Origin: Nitzschia sp. pyKryTriq1
Taxonomy: Eukaryota; Bacillariophyta; Bacillariophyceae; Bacillariales; Bacillariaceae
Assembly (NCBI GenBank): GCA_956465555.1
Contig: OY101121.1
Span: 1,016,722 to 1,080,721 of the forward strand
Direction: 5' to 3'
Length of the DNA stretch: 64,000 bases
Below the pieces are notes generated by a model. The model saw only the letters and a list, made by a program, of their open reading frames with translations. It had not been told where the DNA came from and made no database searches. Positions 29,868 through 40,629 of this stretch are shown one piece after another; the first letter of the stretch is position 1; each line of letters begins with the position of its first letter. The translations under genes and the position numbers were made by a program.

Positions 29868-32681
29868 ATGGCTCCATTGGCCGTAAGATTAATCGTCCCT
29901 CGTCTGTCTCCGAGGGCATCATCTTTGGGTGCTTGTGAACAAAGAATAATCAGCGGATCGCCATTTTGCACGCAGAGAAGATGGTCGTCGAAGAAAGGCG
30001 GGGACAATGCAACACTTCATGATACGCTTCGAGGTCTTGCTTCGTCCCAGGACACAGATCGGCTGCAATCCAAAAGGGGCAAATCACCCAACCGACGAAT
30101 ACAAGAACATCGAAAGAAAACGACAATGGACGAATTCTTTGCCAATCTGGGAACCACCAGCAACTCCAAACCCCCGCGAAGAAGGAGTGGGAAACAGCCA
30201 GACCAAGAAAGGACGGGTAGCACATTGGTGTCTTCGGTGGCACAGGAGGAATCTACTACCGGAAAGGTGAACATGAGCTCATTTTTCGACGAAGTCAACA
30301 AGATCGTGGCAAAGAACAAGGAAGAAAGTGAAAGGGCTGCCACCGTGAAGGATGCCACGGCGAGTGGACAGGAATGGCCTCTACGAGACGGATCATCTTC
30401 AACGTCTTCACCATCGATCTCAGACCTACTCCCGCAAAATAGAATACGGGGTCCTGATGCCTACGATGAGGACGCCTTTGATCAATACAGCGACATTTTG
30501 GATACCATTCTGACGAATCCTGGCTTTCGACGCACGCGCAGCCAAGTTGGTTTGGATGACCAAAAGCTAGCATCTGTCGAAGAATGGCTCCGTGCCGAGG
30601 AACCAGTCGTCAACTGCAGCCTTCCGACGCTAGAGAGTTTTTTGGATACCAATAATCCTGTCGAGCTGGATGAGGATACTGCACGGAGGGCATTGCGTGA
30701 GGACCTGAGAGTCCAGCAATCAGGTTTTCTGGAGCATCACCTTTGGAACAGGACACAGTATGAACTCGCCATTAAGGCGCTGTTACGTCTGGGGAACTTC
30801 TGTGCCAAGAAGGCAACTGGGCCTCCAGCTGAAATAGCCTGGGAGAAATTGAAGGAAGCGGGCTTCCAAATGAACAAAGAAATGCTTCAGAACTACCTAT
30901 ACGTCACATCAACATTTTCCAGTTGGTCCTCACCCAGGCTTCCACTGAAGGGTGGATCCATCCTTGATTTCCTCGATGAAGTTTCTGATGAGAAATCATA
31001 TGAGATACCTGAAGCTTCCAAGGAAGAGGGTCCCGACGAAATACTTGGCAAGAATGTCGAAGTTGCTACTGAAGTTGCCCTATGTCATGACATCCTTTTT
31101 GGGGCCTCCGAGCAAACAACCCTTACTCTCGTGAGGCGTCTCGTGTTGCAAGGGAAAGCCGCGGCAGCAGAGCGACTTTTGGAGAGTAGCGCGGTAAGTC
31201 GGCGGGTAGACTCCTTTTTTCGTCATAGTGTTGCAGTGGCTTGAACTCACATCCAACGTGAAAAATAAATGACCAGTCGGACGAACTTCGTCTTCGTACG
31301 TATGATCCGGTATTTCAGTGCTACCTTGAGCATAACGACGTATCGTCAGCTCTGAAATTGTACACCAAGATGAAAAGTGACGAAACTGTCCATTTAAGAC
31401 CTGAAACGTACATACAGCTCATGTCTGGGATCGCCGAAAATGGTTTCTTCCAGTCTCACTCGCCCCCCATAGATGGAGCAGAACTGTTGGGCTATGATCC
31501 TCCTTGCGGACCCAAAATGTTTGATCGTCTGGCCGAGGAACTTGCTGGTGACGCTCTTGAGATCTCCGCTGCCGCCGCGAAACGGTTGTACAACGCATTA
31601 ATAAAGGGCTTTGATTGTCGTACACGAAAGCCTCTCCACGTCCTTCAGTCCATGGAAGTTTGCAATGAGCCAGCGGAACCTTCGGAATTGGTTGCTAGTC
31701 GTGTGTCCCTCGATACAAGTACAGGTCAATGCCCGAGGACCGGAGTCCGTCTACGACTCATTAATCTGGACGACCAGCAAAAAGAAAGGTTGAAAGAAGG
31801 TCTACACTACCTTGCGTCCACGGCTTACAACGAAAGGACAGGCAAGAATAGTTCGGCAGCTGAAGACAATCTTCGAGAGTTTGGTGATTGGTTGGCCCGA
31901 CGATCCGATAAGCCGTTTACTGCAATAGTCGGTAAGAGCAGCCCCCGGTACATATTGTGCTGCTTACGTGACATCAAAAGTTCTCACTCGATACAATCTC
32001 TCCCCCTACTCTCTAGATGGTCCAAATATAGGATACTACTTCCAGAATTTCGAGCAAGGGTCATTTAACTTTTACCAGATTCAATTCGTGGTGGATGCCT
32101 TAGAGAATATGGGAGAGAACGTCCTTGTGGTTTTACCGAAAAAATACACCCATAATAGCTTCATGCTGACAAAAGCTACTGGCAAAAAACGGCAAACTCT
32201 CACGCAGGCAGAACGAGAAATCTGTGATCGACTTGTCTCCTCTCGAAAAGCCTACATCGTACCGCCATCATTTCTTGACGATTACTACTGGATGTACGCA
32301 AGTGTTTGCGGCCAAGGAGAAAAATGGACAAGCGAAGAACAATATATCCCACCAAACAACGCAGAGGGGCGGTGGCCTGGAATCAGACCCATGCTTATTT
32401 CGAACGACAAAATGCGAGATCACAAACTGTCATTGCTTGAGCCTCGTCCATTTCGGCGATGGTACAGCAACTTTCTGGTAAACTTCACATTCTCAGCCTT
32501 CGTCGGCGACCAGTGCGTTGACAAAGAGATTGGCTTCAGCACGGCGGACTTTTATAGTCGCGAAATCCAGGGGAACAAGGTTCAGGGTCACAGTGGGGAT
32601 GACCTTGGTACAGTATGGCATTTTCCAGTCAGCGATTGGGGCGAGAATGAAAGTTTCTGCGTCCGCATACCACGCAAATAA
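29868..32681 (+). CDS. PRORP: Protein-only RNase P (PRORP), predicted mitochondrial
   Basis: Exons 29868-31193, 31277-31931, 32017-32681 (introns 83 and 85 bp), 881 aa. Endonuclease that removes tRNA 5' leaders without an RNA subunit. Evidence: helical PPR-like region (about residues 300-560), central module CPRTGVRLRLINLDDQQ (Cys594), and a C-terminal NYN-type metallonuclease with the catalytic Asp set: D661 in VDGPNIGYY (codon split by intron 2), D748/D749 in LDDYYWMYAS, D791 in ISNDKMRDH. His and Cys of the zinc site are visible in TVWHFPV and SFCVRIP near the end. The second Cys expected after Cys594 is Thr (C-x-x-T). The N-terminus (MAPLAVRLIVPRLSPRASSLG, then RRWSSKKGG) is basic and Ser-rich without acids, a mitochondrial-type presequence. 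A long disordered region (about 50-200) is unusual. It converges on a second PRORP gene. Confidence 0.93.
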
Positions 32682-32729
32682 AGTCTCGCCACAGAGATTT
32701 TCTGTACTGGTACTCGCAATGTTGCCCTT

Positions 32730-35054
32730 CTATTGATCAATCCAGACACAAAATCGTGCGGGTTCATCCCACTCTGTTACCGGAAAGTGCCAGACCGTAT
32801 CTCTTCCATTTTCATGATGGTTTCCCTGTATTTCACGGCTAAAGAAATCGGCAGGTGCGAATTGAACGGATCGCTCGTCTGTCCATTCATTTTCAGTGAA
32901 AGAATCAACGCCATAGTTCACAATATGACAACTGCACCATCGTCGGAACTCACGCGGTTCCAGAAGATCAAGTTTATGGTCTCTCATCTGATCATTCGTG
33001 ACAAGTATGGGCCGGAGCCCGGGAAATCGACCGTCTGCGTTTTCAGGTGATACTTGTAGATCACATTTGTTTCGGGCGACCGTCTGATTGGAAACGCTTG
33101 CCAACATCCAGAAATAATCATCCAAACACCGCGGCGGCACAGTATACATAATTCCTTCGGCTTCCAAGCTGGAGGAAAATTCCATTAGTATTATTTGATT
33201 CACATGTGACAAGCCACGACAGCATCAACACCTTTCCTTCCTGCGTACCTTTGAAGTAAGTCGAGGTCACGATTTCCGAGATTCTGCGTCCTCCCACTAT
33301 GCGACAGCATGAAAGCTGGATAGGTATATTTCTTTGGAAGTACCACTAGCGGCTTCTCACCCATGCGCTTGAGTTCATCGACGACCACCTTTAACTGGCT
33401 ATAATGTAGTTCAGGGTAGCCATAGTAGGCAACATTCGCCCCGTCTAGCAGATAGAAAATATTAGTGCCACGATCGTATTGGATAATCGAGACATCAAGT
33501 AAGAATAGTATCAACTTACCTACAACCGCAGTAAAGGGGTCGCCTTCTCGAGTACTGTGGCAAAACAGAGATAAGGCACGGCGAACAGTTAGCGCTGAAA
33601 TCTGAAATCGACTCTTTCACCGCGGAGTCAGTTTCTTACTTTAACCATTCAGAGAAACGAGAAAGCTGCTGAAAGCCGAAGTCTTGGTCCTCCTCGCCTC
33701 CCCGCTCTCGGTTTTTTGTGAACTCCTGGTAGCTCAATCGTGCCATTTCCAATAGTGTGTCGTGAACGTGCTGGCGTTGATCTTCATCCAATCCGAACAA
33801 TCGCAGCTTCGCCCCACTTGCTGGACAGAGTCCAGTCGCCTGATCGATGTGAACCCTCCCGATGTGCAAGCCATCCATGTCAGAGGTTCCAGAAACTCGC
33901 GGAATTTCACTATCACCAATAGTTGGCTCCTCATCCGTCTTGCCAGTGAATCCCACCAAAAAGGCGTCCATGATCTGCTTTGAAGCTGATTCTGTCAGTT
34001 CCAAAATATCGCTCGCCATCTCTGTCGCAATTTCATCAAAGAGGCCGGCCCCATGACTGGACGTAAAGCCGCACTGATCGAAGCCTTCCACCGTGGACGA
34101 GTCTTCGCGAAACCAACCGAACCTTGCCAATGACCCAATAATCATCGCATATGTGTCTGCATCCAAATATACTCCAGGGGAGTTCCTCATCCCCCGGAAG
34201 ATCCGAAGGATTGAGCTTGCGTCTCCTGCGGCACAATAATATTCCAAAACTGGCAGAAATGTTCGAAGGCGTTTCCACTCTCCACCTTCTCCCTTATCGG
34301 GCAACGAAAATAGAATGCCTTCCGCTCCTACAACATCATTATTGGCGATCATATTTTTCATTCGCAAAAATACTGTTCTCTCATTGGGTGCGTAAACCAG
34401 ATCATGGAAGACGGCCACTTCGTTCAAAATGTCTCGGCACAGAGATAGATCCTCCTGTGTACTCAAAATGTACATGTATGTACTGATGCTGTGCTCACGA
34501 GGGATCATCCCTGCTTCTTTCAGTTTGTGCCAGGAAATAGTCACGGGAAGCCCTAATTCATTTTTGGCGCATGAATCTCCAAAATATACCAAAGATCGCA
34601 TGGCAAAATTGTACTGTGCCAGCGTAAAGTTGTAGTGCTTTTGGAAGTTGCTAGCCTGCTCGCTCATGGCTTCTTGAAACCCTTGTTGGTCCAACTGCAT
34701 AGGAGAGGGCACACACGGTAGAGACTGCCTGGATATCAGATAGTCTTGTACCACTCTGATACTCGCTGCCTTGTCCTTTTTCATGACGCGAGTGCTTTGC
34801 ATGACTTCCGTCATGGCCCTTTCGTAGGAATCCCACACGTCGTCTGGAACATCGATAAGCGTAGTATCCTGGAAACATTCTTGGTTTATCTGAGACGACA
34901 GTGGAGGAGTTGTCATCCTCAGACCCAAGATCAGGGAGCCTGCGCTAGTACTTGAATAAATACCAGGGAATCGAAGCAAAGGCTGGAAGGCAAGGACACT
35001 GGAGGCTAGGATAAGCAGAATGGAACACTGAAAAGATTGCCGATGATTCATCAT
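32730..35054 (-). CDS. PRORP: Protein-only RNase P (PRORP), predicted plastid-targeted
   Basis: Exons 35054-33640, 33554-33520, 33444-33249, 33168-32730 (introns 85, 75, 80 bp), 694 aa; one exon is only 35 bp. Same architecture as its convergent neighbour: PPR-like helices, central CPASGAKLRLFGLDEDQ, and NYN nuclease with D484 in VVDGANVAYY (codon split by an intron at the same place as in the neighbour), D565/D566 in LDDYFWMLAS, D608 in VTNDQMRDH, and WHFPV...FCVWI at the end. The expected second Cys of the central CxxC is Ser. The N-terminus (MMNHRQSFQCSILLILASSVLA then FQPLLRFPG) is a signal peptide followed by Phe, the diatom plastid presequence pattern, so plastid tRNA maturation is inferred. 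A TTG-initiated longer frame to 35084 is ignored because it lacks an ATG. Confidence 0.93.
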
Positions 35055-35691
35055 ACGCAGGAAATTGCTGCCCACCCGTAGCAACAGACTGACTCGTTGG
35101 ATGTAGGAGAAGGATTGATGACTTCTAGCAGTATTTAATTCATGAAATATCCGACGATATATGTATCCCTAGAGATGCTGTGTCGGCATTTCGTTTACTT
35201 TCAAAAATGACGTGATGACCGAAGAATTCACGGTCAATGGTCGTTTTTGTGTTTTATGGAGAGATTTCTTGCTGGCTGCGTTGAGCTTTGCGTTCTGAGA
35301 TGCGGTTTGATGGGAGCGGCGCCAGAGAAAATCGCGAGGATTTTGATGGACGAGAGATGAGTCGAGCTAGTCATTCTGTTGGATCTTTTTCGGCGTCCGT
35401 CCGTCGAAAATGAATACGTAGAACGTACAGTGGACTTGTCCTTCCGACTACAGTATCATACTTATTTGTAAAGTACCGGTAGACTCTACTAGACTGTACA
35501 AGTACTTTTACCGTCATAGACTTTGTAGTACGCAGACTAATGATCGTGACCAACGGCACAATGTCATTTCGGGAGCATGCTGCTAGGGAGTTAGAGCAAG
35601 AATCGTACTCGTATAGACCATAGTGTTATAGTGTAATGCACATATGCATTAGGCATCACTAGCTAGTAGACTACTTGTTGCTGTAGAACTG
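35055..35691. other. Intergenic
   Basis: About 640 bp between two minus-strand genes; contains the upstream region of the plastid-type PRORP, with a TGACGT half-site at 35209-35214 and a TACCGGTA at about 35474-35481. No gene seen. Confidence 0.6.
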
Positions 35692-37221
35692 CTACTCCTC
35701 GAACAGAGTGCTGGATTGTTCTTTGGAGGGAGCCTCGTTCTCGCCTTTTTCAACGTCAAAGTTGCTGCAGGAGTCTTCTCCTTTACAATTATTGTCGTTG
35801 AGGTCTATTTCGAAGTCTTCTTCGAAGGACGAGGAATTCAGGCTCTCATTCCTAACGCGCGAAAAAGGTACCGCATTCGCTTGGGCGATTGTAATGTCTT
35901 GTAACGAGTCATGATGTAACGCCGAGGAGTCCTCCTCCTGGATAGTACGATCACCACCATCATCCACCACGACGTTTTCTTCGATAGAATTCCGGTCGAG
36001 CGGAGCACTTCCCTGGTCCGACCGTGTTATTGGATTCAATGAGGAAAAAGAGCCCCCACCAGAAGATGCCATTTCGCTGGAAAAACCCGAAATCTGGACG
36101 AAGGACTTTCGCGTTAGCCCTCGCTGCAGTCTATCACGGTAGTGGGAAGAGCCAGACAAGGATACCGATTGTTGTTCGCTGCGGCTAGTACGAGGATGAG
36201 AGCCCCCCCCTGGTCTCTGAACCTCCTTCTTATTTTCCTCGCTGCATCGACAACATAGCAAATTGCGCACGGCTCGAGAAATATCCTCTTTCATTAGACT
36301 AAAAAGGGCACTGACCGCTCCTTGGGCATGGATCCAAAGCCCCACAAGCATAAACGGCAACGCACCCACTGAAACACCATATATTGTCACCAATGCGGGC
36401 AACCACATGACATATACTGCAACCAAAATGCGAACATAGTATAGACTTAATTGCCGTCGTCGGCCTTTCCGGGGCAGAAGTTTCTTTCTCCAAATGTCAA
36501 CCGTGACGTAGATAAGATAAGCCATGGGTACCGCAGCAAAGGCGGGGTAAAAAAAGAGCCAAAAGAAGAGATTGCTTTGCTTATCGTAGCTGACGGGCAC
36601 ACAACCAAGTCCGTAAAAGGGGACGGTCATAATAGGAACACCAGCCGAAGTTGGCAAGATTCCCAGAATCGCAATAAATGCGGCAAAGGCGTATGCACAT
36701 AGAGCTTGAAGGGCCACCCACCGCTTTGTCGGAGGAATGTACCGTTCGCCTCGATGGGAAATTTTAAGGAGTGTATGGATTTGGTTGGCGATAATAGCAT
36801 TCATCCAAGAGTTGGCCCCGTTCCCAAAGATTAGATAGAAGGATTGCAGTCTGCAGGAGGCGGGTGTATTATGTCCTCCCGTGATGGCCAAGGTGCCACA
36901 CTGCACTGTGCACAAAACCGTGTAAAGTATGTCTGGTAGCATTAGATAGATCAAATAGTGATTGAAGATTTGCTTTCGAACTCTTCTGGAATGCACAATG
37001 CCCAAAAATACCACCAGTATTATGGCAGAATATACTGTAAAGACGACCGCCCAGACAATCCACATTGTGTGCAATTCATCGTCGCTAGGGGCAGCCACCA
37101 ATATTTCGAAGCTTGATGGATGATCTGGTAGGTGAGATTCGCGCAGAATAGGGATCCCCAGAGATTGCCGATCCACCAGCTCTTTTGGGTCGTCCAGAAG
37201 CTGCCTACTAACAGTCTCCAT
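35692..37221 (-). CDS. Seven-transmembrane receptor-like protein (GPCR-like)
   Basis: Single-exon, 509 aa from the first ATG (37221). An extracellular N-terminus of about 50 residues is followed by seven hydrophobic segments between about residues 52 and 300 (first: MWIVWAVVFTVYSAIILVVF; last: GALPFMLVGLWIHAQGAVSA). A conserved extracellular Cys pair is plausible (CGTLAITGGHNTPASC; GLGCVPVSY). After TM7 comes LFSLMKEDISRAVRNLLCCRC, a helix-8-like amphipathic stretch ending in a Cys cluster suited to palmitoylation. The roughly 180-residue tail is rich in Ser and acidic residues, typical of phosphorylated receptor tails. No DRY motif or retinal Lys is obvious, so the class (cAMP-receptor-like or diatom-specific) is uncertain. 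Probably a plasma-membrane or vacuolar sensor. Confidence 0.75.
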   Translation of the reverse strand: METVSRQLLDDPKELVDRQSLGIPILRESHLPDHPSSFEILVAAPSDDELHTMWIVWAVVFTVYSAIILVVFLGIVHSRRVRKQIFNHYLIYLMLPDILYTVLCTVQCGTLAITGGHNTPASCRLQSFYLIFGNGANSWMNAIIANQIHTLLKISHRGERYIPPTKRWVALQALCAYAFAAFIAILGILPTSAGVPIMTVPFYGLGCVPVSYDKQSNLFFWLFFYPAFAAVPMAYLIYVTVDIWRKKLLPRKGRRRQLSLYYVRILVAVYVMWLPALVTIYGVSVGALPFMLVGLWIHAQGAVSALFSLMKEDISRAVRNLLCCRCSEENKKEVQRPGGGSHPRTSRSEQQSVSLSGSSHYRDRLQRGLTRKSFVQISGFSSEMASSGGGSFSSLNPITRSDQGSAPLDRNSIEENVVVDDGGDRTIQEEDSSALHHDSLQDITIAQANAVPFSRVRNESLNSSSFEEDFEIDLNDNNCKGEDSCSNFDVEKGENEAPSKEQSSTLFEE

Positions 37222-37847
37222 AATTGTGGCTTTGAAAATCTTCACAGGCTGAATGTATGGTGAGTTTTTTTGAGCAGTTGCGTTGTTGTGGTGTCTTGTG
37301 GTACCGGTAGACTCCTCCTCTCTCTCTCTCTCTAGAGAGTACTGTAGAGTAGTGGTGTTTTGAGTTTTGAGACCTGGAGAGAAATTTGCAAGGGCTTCAT
37401 AGTACGGTACCGGTACACGTTCGAGTAGCTTCGCTCTTTATAAAAAATATTTGTGGACGCTACTACGGTACCAGGTACCTGGTACCATAGCTTCTCGCGT
37501 TCTTCGGATCTCTGGTTTCTCCGAAGGGCATATATGATACATGAGCGAGTGAAGTACAGTACCAGGACTAGTATGATGACATCTCATCGGACATGTCTGT
37601 CCGTCGTCCGGTACTTCTACATGTCACCACTTACTTATATCTTACGGAGGATGACTTCACGAGATCATCCTTCTGACATCTCTATCAAATACGTATTCAT
37701 CTAGGACATACTTTTCACTATCAAGCTTTTCTATACGTATTTCACTCTGAATTCAGAAGCAAGTTCGTGTAGAACCACTACTGCTTTCTACGTGAAAACT
37801 CTGTAAAATCTTGGCTTGACATCTTTTCTTTTGAGATCCCGCGTAGG
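37222..37847. other. Intergenic, promoter of the 7TM gene and possible retroelement flank
   Basis: A CT run (about 37318-37333), several TACCGGTA/GGTACC palindromes (37297-37482) and TCTGTCCGTCGTCCG at about 37588-37602, a word shared with 38923-38938 on the far side of the retroelement remnants. No gene seen. Confidence 0.5.
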
Positions 37848-37985
37848 AAGCTGAACAGCGCGCAACGCAATTATACAACCACGGAAAAAGAACTCCTCGC
37901 AATCGTCGAAACACTTAAGGAGTTCCGAAATATACTTATGGGTCAGCGAATCATCTTGCATACTGACCATAAAAATCTAACACAA
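37848..37985 (+). pseudogene. Ty3/gypsy RT-RNase H fragment
   Basis: A 46-codon fragment reading RKLNSAQRNYTTTEKELL, then AIVETLKEFRNILMGQ and IILHTDHKNLT: the start of the RNase H domain of gypsy-type polyproteins. The frame ends just downstream (TGA after NEIHTT), and neither RT nor integrase is present, so this is a relic. It abuts the copia-type fragment at about 37985-37990. Confidence 0.85.
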
Positions 37986-37986
37986 A

Positions 37987-38830
37987 ATGAGATTCACACC
38001 ACATGAAATAGATTCATCCCAACATGCTCCCCATAAATGGTCGACACCCGTCTACGGTCAAAAAGTCCAATACGCCAACACGGATTCCTCTCCCCTCCTT
38101 GACAAAGCCGACACTCAACGTGTTCAATCCGTCTCTGGTACCTTCCTCTACTACGGCCGTGCTGTCGACCCAACCATTCTTGCGGCACTCAACGAAATCT
38201 CCAATTCCCAAGCCCAACCCACCGTTGTCACCAGAGACGCTTGCGATCACCTCCTCGACTATCTTGCTACTCATCCCGATGCCACGATTCGGTACTACGC
38301 CAGCGATATGATCCTCTACATCATCGCTGACGCCGCCTACCTCGTTCTTCCCAACTCGCGAAGCCGCTGCGCCAGCATCTACTTTCTCAGCAATCGCACT
38401 ATTAGAACAGAATAGTAGAAGTACGTACTGTTCAACCGTTACATGTTGTATAATAGTAATGACGTACGATGTTGTGTACGTCCGTATATGTTCGACAAGG
38501 TTTGATGACGACTGGCGTATGACGTCATCAGTATGTCCTTCTGTCCTGATCGAGGAAATCACGCGCTGAACCACGCGCACGTTCGAGCACTCCCAGCCAC
38601 GAGCGCCCGAGCGAAATTACATGTTCTAGCGTCCCACTTACTGATGTGACTATTCTCAAAGCCCAAGTCCGCATGAAACGTTCCAAAGCCTTCGACATGC
38701 GGTATCATTGGCTCAAAGACCGCATTGCCCAAAAACAATTTCACCTCTACTGGGCACCCGGTCGCCTCAACAAAGCAGACTACTTCACTAAACACCACCC
38801 ACCTTCCCATCACAAACTCATGCGCTACCA
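37987..38830 (+). pseudogene. Ty1/copia-like polyprotein remnant (C-terminal RT/RNase H part)
   Basis: Part 1 (37987-38415) reads HAPHKWSTPVYGQKVQYA, RVQSVSGTFLYYGRAVDPT, DACDHLLDYLATHPDATIRY and RSRCASIYFLSN, typical of the region after the copia RT. Part 2 (about 38640-38830) reads KRSKAFDMRYHWLKDRI, QFHLYWAPGRLNKADYFTKH and HPPSHHKLMRYQYL, the RNase H C-terminus. The catalytic middle expected between them is replaced by about 225 bp of non-coding sequence (38416-38640) that contains a TGACGTCA palindrome. Truncated at both ends and broken inside, so non-autonomous. It is immediately fused to a gypsy relic. Confidence 0.85.
38520..38527. promoter_or_regulatory. CRE-like palindrome in retroelement insert
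   Basis: Perfect TGACGTCA inside the segment that interrupts the copia remnant; a TGACGT half-site lies 60 bp upstream. Could be an LTR-derived bZIP site; inference only. Confidence 0.2.
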
Positions 38831-38913
38831 GTATCTACAACGTCCTGAAGCCAACACAGTCACGACTCATATGCGAGGGTGTGTTTCTCCTATCGGTATC
38901 CAAGATCCATATG

Positions 38914-38921
38914 TGACGTCA
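38914..38921. promoter_or_regulatory. CRE-like palindrome 3' of retroelement remnant
   Basis: Perfect TGACGTCA about 150 bp upstream of the GNAT start and just after the copia C-terminal fragment. Confidence 0.2.
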
Positions 38922-39071
38922 CTGTCCGTCCGTCGTCCGTCAACGACCGATACCGGAACCATGATGCTCTCATCACCACTAGTAGTCTCATAAATCTACT
39001 AAGCTCCTCTTATTGATTTACTTCACACGTAGTGACACATTATTCACACCACGCTATGAAGCGAAATCAAG

Positions 39072-39761
39072 ATGGTCGTGGCAGCCGTGCACTGGCACTT
39101 TGTACGAATATCATTGTTACAGGCAATGTTTCTCCTCCTCCTACAAATTGGGAACCTCCACGGGTTGTGTTCTCCCCCACTACCGAAAAATCGAGGGCAC
39201 GGCCACCTGTCAGTGTCGAGTGCCGGCCTCATAGAGGATCTATCATTGGCGCGTTGTTGCCATCCATTCGACCAGCGTGTCTATAAATTTTATCGAAATA
39301 ACTTTCACGAGAAGCGCAAGAAAAGACTTGTTCCTTCTCTACCCGAGAATGAGGATGTTTGTCCGAATGACGCCATCTACGTTCTTCATTCTCCACAAAG
39401 TGGTATCATTATGGCAGCTCTCCGATTGACAAGATCAAAACACAACTCGGAGTATTGTTTTCTGCGATCTCTTTGTGTCTCCCGAGAGCACCGGAGACAC
39501 GGATTGGCATTGCGATTGCTGAATGAGTCTGTGAAAGATTTTGAGGCAGGGTACTGTTATTGTTTTGCATCTCCGCATTTGGAAAGTCTCTATCAACAAG
39601 CCTCGTTTTTGAGAATTCCAAAGGGTGATATGGACCATTTACCAAAATGGCTTGTTCATTCTTATCAATCCATGGATGCTCGTTGGAGTCGTAAAACGGT
39701 GGGCATGTACATCCGTCCAAAACCAGCACGTCCCGAAAGGTCGTCCCAGGAGGAGAAGTAA
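39072..39761 (+). CDS. GNAT-family N-acetyltransferase
   Basis: Single-exon, 229 aa. The acetyl-CoA-binding motif A is seen in FLRSLCVSREHRRHGLALRL (R-x-x-H-G-x-A variant of Q/RxxGxG/A), preceded by the beta strand YVLHSPQSGIIMAALRL. After motif A, FASPHLESLYQQASF corresponds to motif B. The N-terminus has a hydrophobic stretch (HFVRISLLQAMFLLLLQIG), which could be a signal peptide or anchor; a start at an internal Met (about residue 19) is possible. Substrate unknown. It starts just 3' of retroelement relics and two TGACGTCA palindromes. Confidence 0.75.
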   Translation: MVVAAVHWHFVRISLLQAMFLLLLQIGNLHGLCSPPLPKNRGHGHLSVSSAGLIEDLSLARCCHPFDQRVYKFYRNNFHEKRKKRLVPSLPENEDVCPNDAIYVLHSPQSGIIMAALRLTRSKHNSEYCFLRSLCVSREHRRHGLALRLLNESVKDFEAGYCYCFASPHLESLYQQASFLRIPKGDMDHLPKWLVHSYQSMDARWSRKTVGMYIRPKPARPERSSQEEK

Positions 39762-40629
39762 ATTTGCAGCGTAGGTCCTCGAGGGCGTCAATTCACAGCA
39801 CCTTTAGCCTTTGATATGTCTTGTGGAAACAGTGCACGAGGATACTGGCAAAATTACTGCCATTCGAAGGAGAATGGACTCCTGGACTACAAGTGCGTGG
39901 TGAACCAAAGCCTGCCAGTGTTATCACCAGTGCAGCATTGGCATTGACTTCGCAAACTCAACTTTCCATTGATTACGTGAACACATTGTGAAAGCTCCAA
40001 GAGCATCGACCACAACAGCGCCGACCTTTACCACTCGTTGTAGACGTACCACTGTATAGGCAGCAGAGAGCGAAGCTTGGTTGTCTGCTGAGCTCCAATT
40101 TCAAATTGATCTCACAAGATGTCCCCGGCTTGCTCCGCTTGGAATTCTACACCAAAAGGCAGCCAACATGACCTCCTTAAACCTACCTTATAGTACAGAG
40201 TAGAAAAGTTGCTATTACCAAACTATAGACCCTCACATCTTCTCCGACAACTATGGCGAACGAACCAAGCAACCAAACTTCCTCGACGAGAAGCTAGCTA
40301 GAACATGCAGGATCATAGTCTATGTATGTAGCCGCCCAAACGATAAATATATGTATGGTGTGGTGTTCCGAGTTGATGCAGACAATCTTATTTCATGATA
40401 AGGAGCACTGCTATTGAAGATATTATTAGTCCAGAAAGAACTACTCGTGACAGGAATGAGAATGAAAGCACCGCGAGATGACCTGCAAAGTGCAAGGTCT
40501 ACTAGCAGCTACTCTAGAGATGAAAAGAAGGACCCGAAGAAGCATTGAATTCGCTTGAAATTTCTTGCCATGTACAGTAGTCGATCATCGTCCAGCAGGA
40601 CCCGAGAGAATGCTGCCATCGAGCTTTAA
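39762..40629. other. Intergenic
   Basis: About 870 bp, tail to tail between the GNAT gene and the PKR1-like gene; no frame, repeat or hairpin worth reporting. Confidence 0.6.

Noticed and set aside
29868-31193. Reading exon 1 of the first PRORP as a separate PPR protein
   Set aside because: The frame continues in phase through two consensus introns into the zinc module and NYN nuclease, with the catalytic Asp codon restored across the second junction.
38014-38580. 188-aa minus-strand open frame
   Set aside because: Antisense to the copia-like remnant, which has the recognisable protein motifs in its plus-strand frame.
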